Source: Campanula takesimana (taxonomy: Eukaryota; Streptophyta; Magnoliopsida; Asterales; Campanulaceae). Taken from it: 64,000 nucleotides of DNA. The DNA is taken from assembly GCA_026119855.1 (NCBI GenBank), contig JAOWBW010000563.1, positions 744,001 through 808,000 on the forward strand, given 5' to 3'. The notes beneath the pieces are model-generated. The model searched no databases, was not told the DNA's origin, and was given only the letters and a program-made list of their open reading frames with translations. Positions 11,587 through 21,429 of this stretch are shown here, piece after piece. How positions within the stretch are numbered: position 1 is the first letter of the stretch; every line of letters begins with the position of its first letter. The position numbers were made by a program, and so were the translations under genes.

Positions 11587-13893
11587 AAAAATATTAAAAA
11601 TCCGTTAATTTCTCGGCCCCGCCTAGGCCCCTAGGCGCTAGGCCCGGCTTCGCCGCCTAGGCCCCGCCTAGCGCTTTTTAGAACACTGATATACAGGTAG
11701 GTGCTCAAATGAGAACCTAAATATCGTGAGAACCGTGAGAACTTGGATACATTAGGTAAGAACCTAATGTATCCAAGTAATGTATCCAATGTATCCAAGT
11801 GAACCATTGGATACATTAGTTTTTACCTAATGTATCCAAGTAATGTATCCAAGCGAACCATTGGATACATTAGGTAAAAACCTAATGCATCCAAGTTCTC
11901 ACGGTTCTCACGATATTTAGGTTCTCATTTGAGCACCTACCTATATATATATAGGGTCGTGCTCCTGTGAGAACCTAAATATCGTGAGAACCGTGAGAAC
12001 TTGGATAAATTAGGTAAGAACCTAATGTATCCAAATAATGTATCCAATGTATCCAAGTGAACCATTGGATACATTAGTTTTTACCTAATGTATCCAAGTG
12101 AACCATTGGATACATTAGGTAAAAACCTAATGTATCCAAGTTCTCACGGTTCTCACGATATTTAGGTTCTCACATGAGCACGACCCTATATATATATATA
12201 TATATATATATGGGTAAACCACAAAATGGACCCGCGTACTATTACCCCAACATCACTTTCACCTGCGTACTATCAACTCAGTAAATGTACCTTGCGTACT
12301 ATACTTTTATTATCAATTTCCCTAAGATTTGTAACGCCAGTTAAAAACTTAACGGCTCTATTAATAACTTAATGAAAAGTTAGATTCAAAATTGACCCTA
12401 AAGTTTAAAATAAACTCCCCTTATCATCATCTTCTTCCTCCCTTCCATCTTCATAACCCCACTTCACCAGCCATGTGCCGCCCTATCTCCACCCATTCAC
12501 CACCGGCCAAATCCACCCACCACCAACGTAAAACAGTAATTGATATCAATCCAGAAAATAACAAGTTAAAGTTATATCTATTTAACACCAATTTACAATA
12601 GTATATTTAAATCAAAAATGAAAAAAAAAAATGAAGGAAAATGAAAATCCCACTAAACCCAACCAAACCTCAAGATTGACAGCAACTGGACTCTCCCTAG
12701 TCAACTTCTCCTCCAACTCCATTCGTCCCTTCATGGTCTTCACTTGTGTCTCGCCTCCGCTGCTGCACTTTAATTTCGATTTTCATATGAAAATTGAAAA
12801 CCAGACTGAAAATTAAACCCTACAAATCTAATGCAATGGTGGATTTAGCAGTTCGATTTGAACACCTGACTTGGGTCTTCATCAGGTAAATCTTTCATAA
12901 GGTCAATTGTGAGGTTGTGTTGAAATTTAAAGATAAGAGAATTTTTGTTGGGAATTTGAATTGGGGGTTGTGGTGCTGCAGTTCGCTGGAGAAGAGTGAT
13001 TATTGTAGGGTTGCTGTGATTGGGCCCAGCATCGGAGAGAGAAAAGATGGAGATGTCGCCGGAGATGTCGGTGGTAGCCAAGACTGAAGATGACCGGCGC
13101 TCTAGGAAGAGCTGCGAAATCACAACAGATAGAAAACCAAGGGCATCGTACTTCGTGGTTTTTGTTAATGTGTTGCTCTGCGTGTTGGGCCCGAGAGAGA
13201 GAGAGAGAGAGAGAGGAGATGGATTATTGTACATGCAGAACACCGGAAAAGGAGAGGAAAAGAACCGTTCATCAGGAGAGCGGCTGGGGAGTTGTTCACG
13301 CACGACTTAGGGATGTTGACCAGAATCACCATGAGAATTAGGTTAATGCAACTGTTTTCTTTTATTATTATGTTAGTGAGATTTTTAGTTAGTTTTCTAA
13401 CCTTCATTAAGATTCAGTGGGGTAAAGTTGAATAAAGGGGATTTATTTTGAAATATAGGGTCAGTTTTAAAATTTTGAATCTAACTTTTCTTTAATTTAT
13501 TAACAGGCCCATTAACTTTTAAACTGACGTTAGAAATCTCAGGGAAATTGATAATAAAACTATAGTACGCAAGGTACATTTACTGAGTTGATAGTACGCG
13601 GGTCAATTTTGTGGTTTACTCATATATATATATATATATATATGGTCGTGCTGTGAGAACCTAAATATCGTGAGAACTGTGAGAACTTGGATACATTAGG
13701 TAAAAAACTAATGTATTCAATGGTTCACTTGGATACATCATTGGATACATTACTTTACTTGGATACATCATTAGATACATTACTTGGATACATTAGGTAA
13801 AAACTAATGTATCCAATGTGCACTTGGATACATCATTGGATACATTAAGTTCTCACGGTTCTCACGATATTTAGGTTCTCATTTGAGCACCTA

Positions 13894-13930
<37 letters not shown>

Positions 13931-16900
13931 ATCCGTTTATCTATCTAACTGTGAACAGTTGTCTTATGATGAATAATGATAGAATCAGTTATCAGTAAAA
14001 CATACTCCCTCTGTCCGCCCAAACAATAGTTTGCACCGGGGTTTTTCCCAGAAAACTAGTGCTATTTTTAAACTGTGACCTATCGACTTCCATTTTTCTT
14101 TTTTTTTTTTAAAAAAAAAAAAAAAATCGTATCTTTCCTACAAATCCTTGTATGGTAAATATTACGAGTGATAAAGTTATTGATTTGCAGCATGAATGTT
14201 TAAGCTTTTTCCCACCAAAGTCAGATTCTTTTTATTTTTTCTTAAGTAAACCAAAATCAGGCTCCTTTCCCGTTCACTGTGGACTAATTACTAAAGAAAG
14301 GAAGTATGAGAAAATTTTGGTTAACTTCACGTCTTTCAAGGTTCGAGGCCACAGGTTTGACTTAATACCACTTAAAACGATTTGGCTTTTGTTCCATAAT
14401 TCTAGTATTTAAATACGGTAAAAATGATTAGCTGATGAATTTGTGAAAACCCTGAGATAACCCTGAGAGCCTCAGCTTCCTACTCCCCGAACCCAATATA
14501 GAAAGAAAAAAAAAAAAAAAAAAAAGGAAATTTGTTCCCATTATGTTAAGCTTAAACATTTTGTCTGGTAAGAGTCTGTTGCTTGGTACAAATTTGGCTT
14601 AAATATAGTGCCTAAAACCCTCTATTCAGTTTTTTTCCTCTTATAATGGTAATTCTAAATATACTAGTGCATCAGATAATTCGGCATGTGTGGATGACAA
14701 GTTCCATTTTGTTCTCGAGGCCAGTCGACGTTCCAATGCAATATGCTTGCAATCTTTTTCCAAAGAAATAGAAGCTTCACCGGGGGAGTCTGCTGCGTCT
14801 TCGATAATTTCTCGTCGCTTGAATGAGCAAGGAAGCACTGCGCCCGTTTTCAGCAATTCTAAGGTAGTGTCTATGTGCTCTACTTTTATAGGTTGTAGCG
14901 GAGGTCAATTTCCAAAACTGATTACCTTCTACCTTTTTTTTTTCCTCAAACAGTTTCAGGATCTTGTGAGACGGATTTGCTGTTGGAGAGATTTGATGGT
15001 TAGCATTACAAGTATCAGTAATCTGTTATCTGTTCTGTGTCTGAAATGCAGTCTTCTCTTTAAACGAGGAATAATCTATTTTTCTTTCTTTTATAAGGAA
15101 ATTGCAAATTTCCATTCTTTTTTTCCTTGTATCACTCCTACTGCTTGTTTGATATGCAACAATCATTTCCATTCCATGATTGTGCAAATAGCTGATGCTA
15201 TAGCTAGTCTAAAAGCTATCAAACCCCATGCAGAGTCACTTGTTATTTCTCCCTTGGCATCTACACTGCTTAATTTTGATTCCCTGATGTATGTGATTCT
15301 TCTTATCTTATTCTAGTAGGAGATCATAATAAAGTGCTCTTGAATCATTTAGCTCATCTGCATATGCATGTTTTATTTCAGGCTCGTGTGCATGACGAGA
15401 GCTTGAGATATGTATTATCAGATTATGCTGTTTCAGCTCTTGCTGAGAAAGTTCCTAATACTGAGGATGATATTTATGACACCATATCGCAAGCTGATCT
15501 GGATGTTGACTCCATGAATCCTAGTTCGTCCCTTCAATCCCCATCGCCCATCGTTTGGAGTCATTGTGAAGACTTGTTTGACCTCTTTCAAGATGAGATA
15601 GGCAAGCCTGACGATCTCTTTGAACTAATACTTACAAAACACCTGGGTCCAAATGGGACATGCACATTGTCTCTCTATAACTATTCCCTGCTGTCTAAAA
15701 GAAACCTGAAAGCTGTGAATAGATCTGTTTCCAAGGAAAATGGATTCAAAGTTGCAAAAAGAGTCGCGCGAAAGGCTTCTCGAGATCTTTTTGTGCAAAA
15801 GTTTTCCTGCAAAGCTCCCGTGTATCACAATTGTAGGATTTATGCAAATGACGGGCGCCTTCTATGTTACTGCGATCAAAAAAAGCTCGAGTGGTTAGTG
15901 TTATGCTTTCCAAGAAACATTAAGCGTACCCATAGTCATCTACTTTTTTTCCCTTCTGTATCTTTATTGGGAATCAGGATGATAGCAAATGCTTGTTGCA
16001 GGTATCTTAGTCGAGATCTAGCAAAAATTGTGGATGAAAAGCCACCAGCCATAATGCTTCTTTTTGAACCCAAAGGCCGCCCAGAAGATGAAGGCAATGA
16101 TTTCTACATTCAAAGTAAAAGGAATATATGTGTGGGGTGTGGAGAAGGAAATCACTATTTACGCTATCGAATTATACCATCATGCTACAGAATGCACTTT
16201 CCTGAGCATTTGAAAAGTCACCGCTCTCATGATATTGTCCTTGTTTGTGTGGACTGTCATGAAAAGGCGCATGCTGCAGCGGAGAAGTATAAGAAGCAGA
16301 TAGCAAAAGAATATGGAATCCCACTTTTTATACGTAAAGTGGTTGATTCTACACACACAGAGGATGTATCTGGATCAACCACGTCAGTGATGAATGGCGA
16401 GGACGCAGGGGTGTCTCCATTAGATCTACGAACAGCAGCGATGGCGCTCTTACGGCATGGACCAAGAATGCCACCCAAGCGCCGCGACGAATTGACACAG
16501 GTCTGAAATTATATTTTCGCTGTCACGTTTCTGCTAAAGTATGTCATGCTAATTATTACTTCATGTTCTGGTGGCACAAATGCCATAGAGAACACTGTGC
16601 ATACTGGAATGTATGGATCTTCTATGCAATCTGTTGTTGTTTCTGCCTTCGGTTATGTTTTTCCTCATTGATCTACTCCAGTGATTTATTTTTTCTTGTT
16701 CTTGTAGTCATTTTCGTAACTGGTATCTCTAACTGCAAACCCGTTTTTCTTCCATTCAAGATCGTGTTCTTTTGTGCCCATAAGAATTTTTCAAAGTGAT
16801 TTTCTTTTCCGCTGATTACCCATGTCAATCTTCATTGAATTCTACTCCAGTGTTTTTTTACTGACTACTCGCAGCCATTTTTGTACCTGGTTTTCTGGTG

Positions 16901-19900
16901 TCCTAGCTGCAAACCCCCCCCCCCCTTTTTTTTTTTTTCCTTTCTTTCAAGAACGTCGTCTTTTGTGACCATAAGAATTTCTTCAAGTGATTTTCTTTTG
17001 CTCTGATTGATGCAATACTAATGTAGGGAGCAGTGTTCTAAAAGACCCCCGTCTAGGCCCCGCCTAGGCGCTAGGCGTTCATGAAACGCCTAGGTCCCGT
17101 CTAGGATATTATAGTTATTTCTAATTCTCGACCCCGCCTAGATCCCCCCCTAGGCCCCGCCTAGGCGCTAGGCGGCCCTGCGGCGCATAGCAACCGCCTA
17201 GCGTTTTTTAGAACCTTGGTAGGGAGCAAGTAATAGTATGACAAATGAAAAATGCTTGTCATTGGCTGAAGTTGTAAAGGTTACTTTACCTAAATGTGTA
17301 AGTGGAGCAAGTTTAACTCACAATTTTGGAACCTATCCATGCTTTCTGATCAAGAGTCCGCGTCTGAACAGTTCGATAGTCAGGGGATTGCTTAGTATCC
17401 TTACAATTGGTCATAGTCACCAAAAATATGTGAGCATCTCCAGATTGTATCATATTTCAAAGGTTGAAAATTATAAAGATTGTGGGAGTAGTTTTGAAAG
17501 TGGACTGTCTTAAGTGAAACAGCCAAAGGTAGAATGACAGAATCTTGAAATGAAACAGATACGGCGGGGGAAGGAAATAGGCTTTATAAACAAAGCAACC
17601 TAAAACGGAATGAAAATCTCTTTAAAAGATAGTAGAGTACTAGATGCTGGTCCCTAGACATATGCGTGATATATTTTCCCTATTTATAGGATTCAGTATA
17701 TGGCCTAGCATGTGCTTTTACTTTCAATCAAGTTTGTTATCGCAATGTTTTACTGGTAGTTTTTGGTTGATTATAGTGAATCATCAGTCCCTGCCACTTT
17801 TGCCCTTTCCTTTTTAAGATGTCCCATTCAAAATCTCATTTTGAAAATTATGCTTCCAGTGTCGACAGCGTATTAAATTTGACTCCTTATGTAGGTAAAA
17901 TAATACTCCCTCTGTCCCAAAATGATTTTCTCATTTGCCATTTCTCGTTGTCCCAAAAAGTTCTTTCTGATTCTCTATTTTGGGCTTAAAAGTGCCTAGA
18001 CAAAGCATGGCTCGTGAAGTAAGTGTTCATATTCTTAAAAAGTTTGAATAGTCAAATGTGAAGATCATTTTGGGACAGAGGGAGTACTGTAATAGGTTAT
18101 ATTTTCGCTAGAATCAAATCCTCTTATCTTACGACATGCTGGTTAGCTTGGCATGGCAAGTAGAAATTTACAAACTTTTTTGAGCCTTTAAAAATGCAAT
18201 TGTTTTTGCTCCATTTCAGATTGTCATAAAGTATTATGGAGGGAGGGAAATATCTACGGAAGACCTGGAGAGGGCTTTGCTTGTTGGAATGAGCCCTCAC
18301 GAGAGGAGACGGGTTGAGAAAAGAGAGGAATATTGTTATCACGATCTACTAGGAACATCATTTCAGGCAAGGAGCCTGAGGACAATAGAGGTGATGTGCT
18401 GCCTTCTACCTCTGAAATTACGTTACAGTGTGATGAGTCAGATGGTTCACACGCAATTAAAGAGGAGATACAAATTCAAGAAGAGAGAAACATTAAGGTG
18501 ACAGACACAACAAATTTAAGCAGCCCGTCTTTGTGTTCAGATTTTGTGGTTTGTGAAGAATCCCATGTTACTGATATTAATGGCATGAAGTCGGACAAAA
18601 ATGTAGTTTGTGAGGCTAAAAATGATCCCATTTCGGATTCTGATGCGGATTCCTATAGTAGAAACACGTCTAATGGAGTAGTTGGCTCAGCTCAGACTGG
18701 AGCCACTCCAGCGAACCATCATTCAAAGTTATCACTATTAGGACATGGCCCACATGGGAAGCAAGTTGTTGATTATCTGCTTAAGGAATATGGTGAAGAT
18801 GGAGTTCGTCAATTTTGCCAGAGATGGAGACAAGTATTTGTTGAAGCCATTCATCCACGTTTCTTACCTGGTGGCTGGGACGTGACTCACAGGTATTATT
18901 TGACTATTGAATAAGCTTGCTATGTGCTCCCTTTCTTTTTGCTGTTCTTGTTACTTGCACTAGTTCTAGGAATCATTAACTCAAAATTGCATTACATGGA
19001 GCTCGTTGTTCTTAAACGTCCTCCTTATTTCAGCTCGTACATAGAGCATTCAACTTTAGAGCTGCTATGGTTAGAGTTGTGCCTTAAGCGAGCACTCGCA
19101 AGCCCAGATGGGGGGAGGGGGGGGTTTACTTTATCCCTCTGGACTCAGTGTTGTAGAACTTGTCAAATTCTTATAGCCAACCCCAAGTAATTGGGACAAA
19201 TATCAAGTCGATTAGAGTACGCGTGAGTCAGTTTTATAAAAATTATGATTTGGACAGAACAGAAACACGATAACGACCCACTTTAAATGGATATATAGGC
19301 CAACATTAGTACTCCCTTCTTCCCAAAATGATATTCGCATTTTTCTTGTCGTTACTTTAAATGAACGTTTTAGATATTCATTAAAATAATTAGATCAAGC
19401 TAAAATTATTGCTCAAAGTTCATTCGTAGTAATGGCAAGAAGAATGGGAAGATAATTCTGGGATGAAGGGAGTATTAGTATATGCTCCCGTAGTCCAGAA
19501 AAGAGTCTCATTTTGATGTTTTTAAGACAACTTGGTTTAACTTTAACCAAAAAATGTTAATTTTGATTATCCTCATGAAATTTAATTGACATACTTTTAA
19601 GAATACTATCAATGTTAGTTTTTTAAGTATATATAATTTCTTGATGATAATTTATGTTCAAAGGGATATAGATTGTTTACCAAAAGTCAGTTCAAACTAA
19701 TTGGGTTAATTACCTGCACCCTCGTCTCAAACGACGCAAAATAATTCCTAACTGAGAATGGGAAGGGGTGGCAGGAGGGGTTAGTGGTGGGGGTGGACGG
19801 GTGGGCTTGAAGATGAAGGTTTGAAGAATGGAGAGAGGGAGACTTATGGCTGTGATTTAGGTTAGGGACGAGTAAAAGGAAGATGGGTGTTTAATGTAAA

Positions 19901-20592
19901 TTAAGATTTCATTGTTACACCCTTCATTATGAGAAATAGTTTTCGGGTCTAACTTTCATTAATGTTTTAGCAAAATTAGTCACTTAACTGGATTCTGTTA
20001 AATTCTTAGCAAAGTTATGGATGTGGTGAGCACATTTGAAAAATTAAAAGAGTTCAATGAGAACATTTGAAAAAAATATACTCCCTCCGTCCCGCCGGAA
20101 ACTTCAAAAAAAAATTATGGCACAAGAATTAGGGAAAAAGTGAAAAGGTGATGTGTTGTGAGTGTTGATAGTTGAGTGGGAGAGAGAAAGTGGGGTAGAG
20201 AATAGTTAGTGGGTTAGTGGATGTGAGTATGAGAAGTGGGACCCACTAATTAAAAAGTATTAAAAACTTTCCATTTATGGAATGTGCAATTTCTATGGGA
20301 CGCCCATTTTGGTAAGTTTTGCAATTTTCGGTGGGACGGAGGGAGTAGTTCAGTGAGAACATTTGAAATTAGGCTATAGTTGAATGACCAAAATATGCAT
20401 TTTGCCTTATTTTTATTTTGCAACTAAGTTTTGTTTTGTTCAAAAGGATTTGAAACTGGAAAATTTGTTGCCAGTGGAAGAAGAGAATTTGGTCAGTTCA
20501 GCGTTTATAATCAAGCAAACAAAGCTCCTCCTCCTCCTGCTGCTGCCGATGGTGTAGGAAGCAATGAGGCTACTGATAGAGGGAGTTCATAA
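7095..20592 (+). CDS. RRP6L3: RRP6-like 3 / EXD2-type 3'-5' exonuclease, 12 exons
   Basis: Exons: 7095-7318, 7387-7628, 7869-7967, 8518-8601, 9102-9188, 10439-10559, 14676-14863, 14954-14998, 15382-15893, 16002-16500, 18220-18892, 20475-20592 (2,892 nt; splice sites inferred from reading frame and GT-AG). Seen: an N-terminal hydrophobic stretch followed by basic residues (a likely membrane anchor); a DEDDy exonuclease fold with DTE in exon 2, ADND in exon 4 and YARMDAHYLL in exon 6; then a conserved region with CDQKKLEW and a zinc-binding-like CVGCGEGNHYLRYRIIPS ... CVDCHEKAH module. This order fits plant RRP6L3 (Arabidopsis At2g32415 type) and animal EXD2, DnaQ-like nucleases. Odd: the ATG at 7095 is one base out of frame with the exon-1 hydrophobic frame (extra A in the run at 7117-7121), and exon 11 loses one base near 18325-18375. 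The next in-frame ATG is at 7425. Whether these are sequence errors or real damage is unknown. The start is uncertain; the family assignment is firm. Confidence 0.88.
8028..8286. mobile_element. Old Stowaway-like element in intron 3
   Basis: Ends CTCTCTCCATCCC and GGGTTGGAGAGAG form an imperfect inverted pair with TA at the left flank. The element is diverged. It lies wholly within intron 3 of the exonuclease gene. Confidence 0.45.
10563..10604. repeat. (CT)n microsatellite
   Basis: About 21 CT units, beginning three bases after the donor site of exon 6. The run is pyrimidine-only and could influence donor choice, although that is inference. Confidence 0.9.
10622..10887. mobile_element. Stowaway MITE in intron 6
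   Basis: Ends CTCCCTCCGTCCCTCTTTAA and GGGACGGAGGGAG with TA on both sides. The interior matches the copy at 20081-20345. A (TA)n tract follows directly. Confidence 0.8.
10888..10940. repeat. (TA)n microsatellite
   Basis: A pure TA run of about 50 bp between a Stowaway element and a hAT element in intron 6. Confidence 0.9.
10945..11688. mobile_element. hAT-type element, 744 bp, AGAACACTG family
   Basis: Ends CAGTGTTCTAAAAA and TTTTTAGAACACTG, with an exact 8-bp target duplication ATATACAG (10937-10944 and 11689-11696). It is longer than its relatives at 3385 and 17031 and carries extra GA-rich and AT-rich sequence. No transposase is seen. Inserted in intron 6 at a (TA)n tract. Confidence 0.8.
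11697..11940. mobile_element. GTGAGAACC-family MITE, copy 1
   Basis: TIR GTAGGTGCTCAAATGAGAAC and its inverse. Next come inverted arms reading AAATATCGTGAGAACCGTGA and multiple TAATGTATCCAA words in both orientations, so the element can fold on itself. It abuts the hAT target duplication on the left and a TA run on the right. Confidence 0.7.
11954..12186. mobile_element. GTGAGAACC-family MITE, copy 2
   Basis: The same interior as copy 1 but with a variant terminus, GGGTCGTGCTCCTGTGAG ... GAGCACGACCC. Bounded on both sides by TA runs. Confidence 0.7.
12212..13621. mobile_element. Long-TIR (Mutator-like) element, 1.4 kb
   Basis: The first ~190 bp (GGGTAAACCACAAAATGGAC...) and the last ~190 bp (...GTGGTTTACTC) are inverted repeats of each other, including GCGTACTAT / ATAGTACGC words. 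The internal 0.9 kb (about 12430-13400) is less AT-rich, contains a GA repeat at 13193-13215 and is not repeated elsewhere in the window; it may be captured host sequence. Both flanks are TA runs, so a target duplication cannot be read. Overlapping short frames inside are not convincing genes. Confidence 0.65.
13644..13895. mobile_element. GTGAGAACC-family MITE, copy 3
   Basis: The left end GGTCGTGCTGTGAGAACC resembles copy 2 and the right end GAGCACCTACC resembles copy 1. The interior again contains inverted TAATGTATCC words. TA runs lie on both flanks. Confidence 0.7.
13896..14675. other. Remainder of intron 6
   Basis: A (TA)n tract (13896-13928), a one-ended Stowaway-like CTCTGTCCGCCC at about 14010, A/T homopolymers and low-complexity sequence. 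No exon was recognised before 14676. Confidence 0.5.
17031..17218. mobile_element. hAT-type MITE, 188 bp, intron 10
   Basis: Ends CAGTGTTCTAAAAG and TTTTAGAACCTTG, with an exact 8-bp target duplication GTAGGGAG (17023-17030 and 17219-17226). The interior is rich in GCCTAGGCG. Same family as 3385-3569 and 10945-11688. Confidence 0.85.
17906..18084. mobile_element. Stowaway MITE, 179 bp, intron 10
   Basis: CTCCCTCTGTCCCAAAATGA ... inverse, with TA flanks at 17904-17905 and 18085-18086. Confidence 0.8.
19312..19472. mobile_element. Stowaway MITE, intron 11
   Basis: Left end CTCCCTTCTTCCCAAAATGA, inverse near 19460-19472, TA flanks. Somewhat diverged. Confidence 0.65.
20081..20345. mobile_element. 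Stowaway MITE, 265 bp, intron 11
   Basis: CTCCCTCCGTCCCGCCGG ... GTGGGACGGAGGGAG with TA on both sides. The interior matches 10622-10887. It ends about 130 bp before the last exon of the exonuclease gene. Confidence 0.8.
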
Positions 20593-21429
20593 ATTTTGGT
20601 TCTTGCAGCTACCTAGGTGGGTGGTATATGAAGCAATGGGGCCATAAACTTCAAAATTTGGAGGTTATCTGCTTTTATAATAGACAGGTGTTTGTAACGT
20701 TTAACTGTTATTTATTCATTAAACCTAGCTAACTGCTAGGTGTAATAGACAGTTTTTTGTAGCGTTTAGTTGTAGCTTGTTTGTTGTCCAATTGCAAAGA
20801 ACTTTAGTTCTGGATTATTTTGTCCAGCCAAGAATTGGCATGTAGTTTCTGTTGCTATCGTTACTCACGAGAAAAGTTTGGTATGCAACCCCTGTCCCAA
20901 AATGTTTTTTGGAAATTTTTTTTGACAATCATTTTGGGGCAGAGGGAGTAACATCGATGCTACGAATTGGTTTTATTTTTCACTTACAATCGGCAAAACA
21001 CACTGCACAAGAAATGAAATGCACTTGCAGGTAAACTGGAGTGCAGCAGAAATTCCTTTAGACATATATTTCACGTACCACAGCACAAATCTGTAACAAA
21101 TTAACAGTTCAGTAAGTCCAATAACAACCCAAAGCTGGCAATTAGAGATTTAAACAATGATCTAAATGTACTAAAACCTCCTCGTATGCCATTGCATGAC
21201 AACAAAAATCTGAGAATGACGTTCTACTGCCCAATTGTCCGCGCCTCTCAACCATGAGAAATCTATAGCATTTTTATCAACCCAAATGATAAATTCCATA
21301 ACCATTGCAGCCTTTACCAGCCACGGAGAGGATTTTAAGATCTTAGCAATCAGTTGTGGAGCCCTTATCAGCCACAGACAAGTTGAATATTATGCCCATA
21401 TGGGTGTGTCAATCTGGATCCTTTGACGA
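20593..21429. other. Convergent intergenic spacer
   Basis: About 840 bp separate the stop codons of the exonuclease (+) and AXR1 (-) genes, so their 3' UTRs point at each other. A short degenerate Stowaway pair lies at about 20885-20949. No other gene is seen. Confidence 0.6.

Noticed and set aside
13020..13341. Overlapping frames of 80-150 codons on both strands
   Set aside because: They share the same GA/CT-rich stretch inside a TIR element, with no domain and mutually exclusive frames.
15180..15317. Possible extra exon of the exonuclease gene between exons 8 and 9
   Set aside because: Exon 8 (…WRDLM) joins exon 9 (ARVHDESLR…) in phase and matches the family order. The open stretch has no matching splice sites.
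18338..18372. A 35-bp intron to reconcile the two frames of exon 11
   Set aside because: GT and AG can be found, but 35 bp is too short for a plant intron. A one-base shift is the simpler reading.
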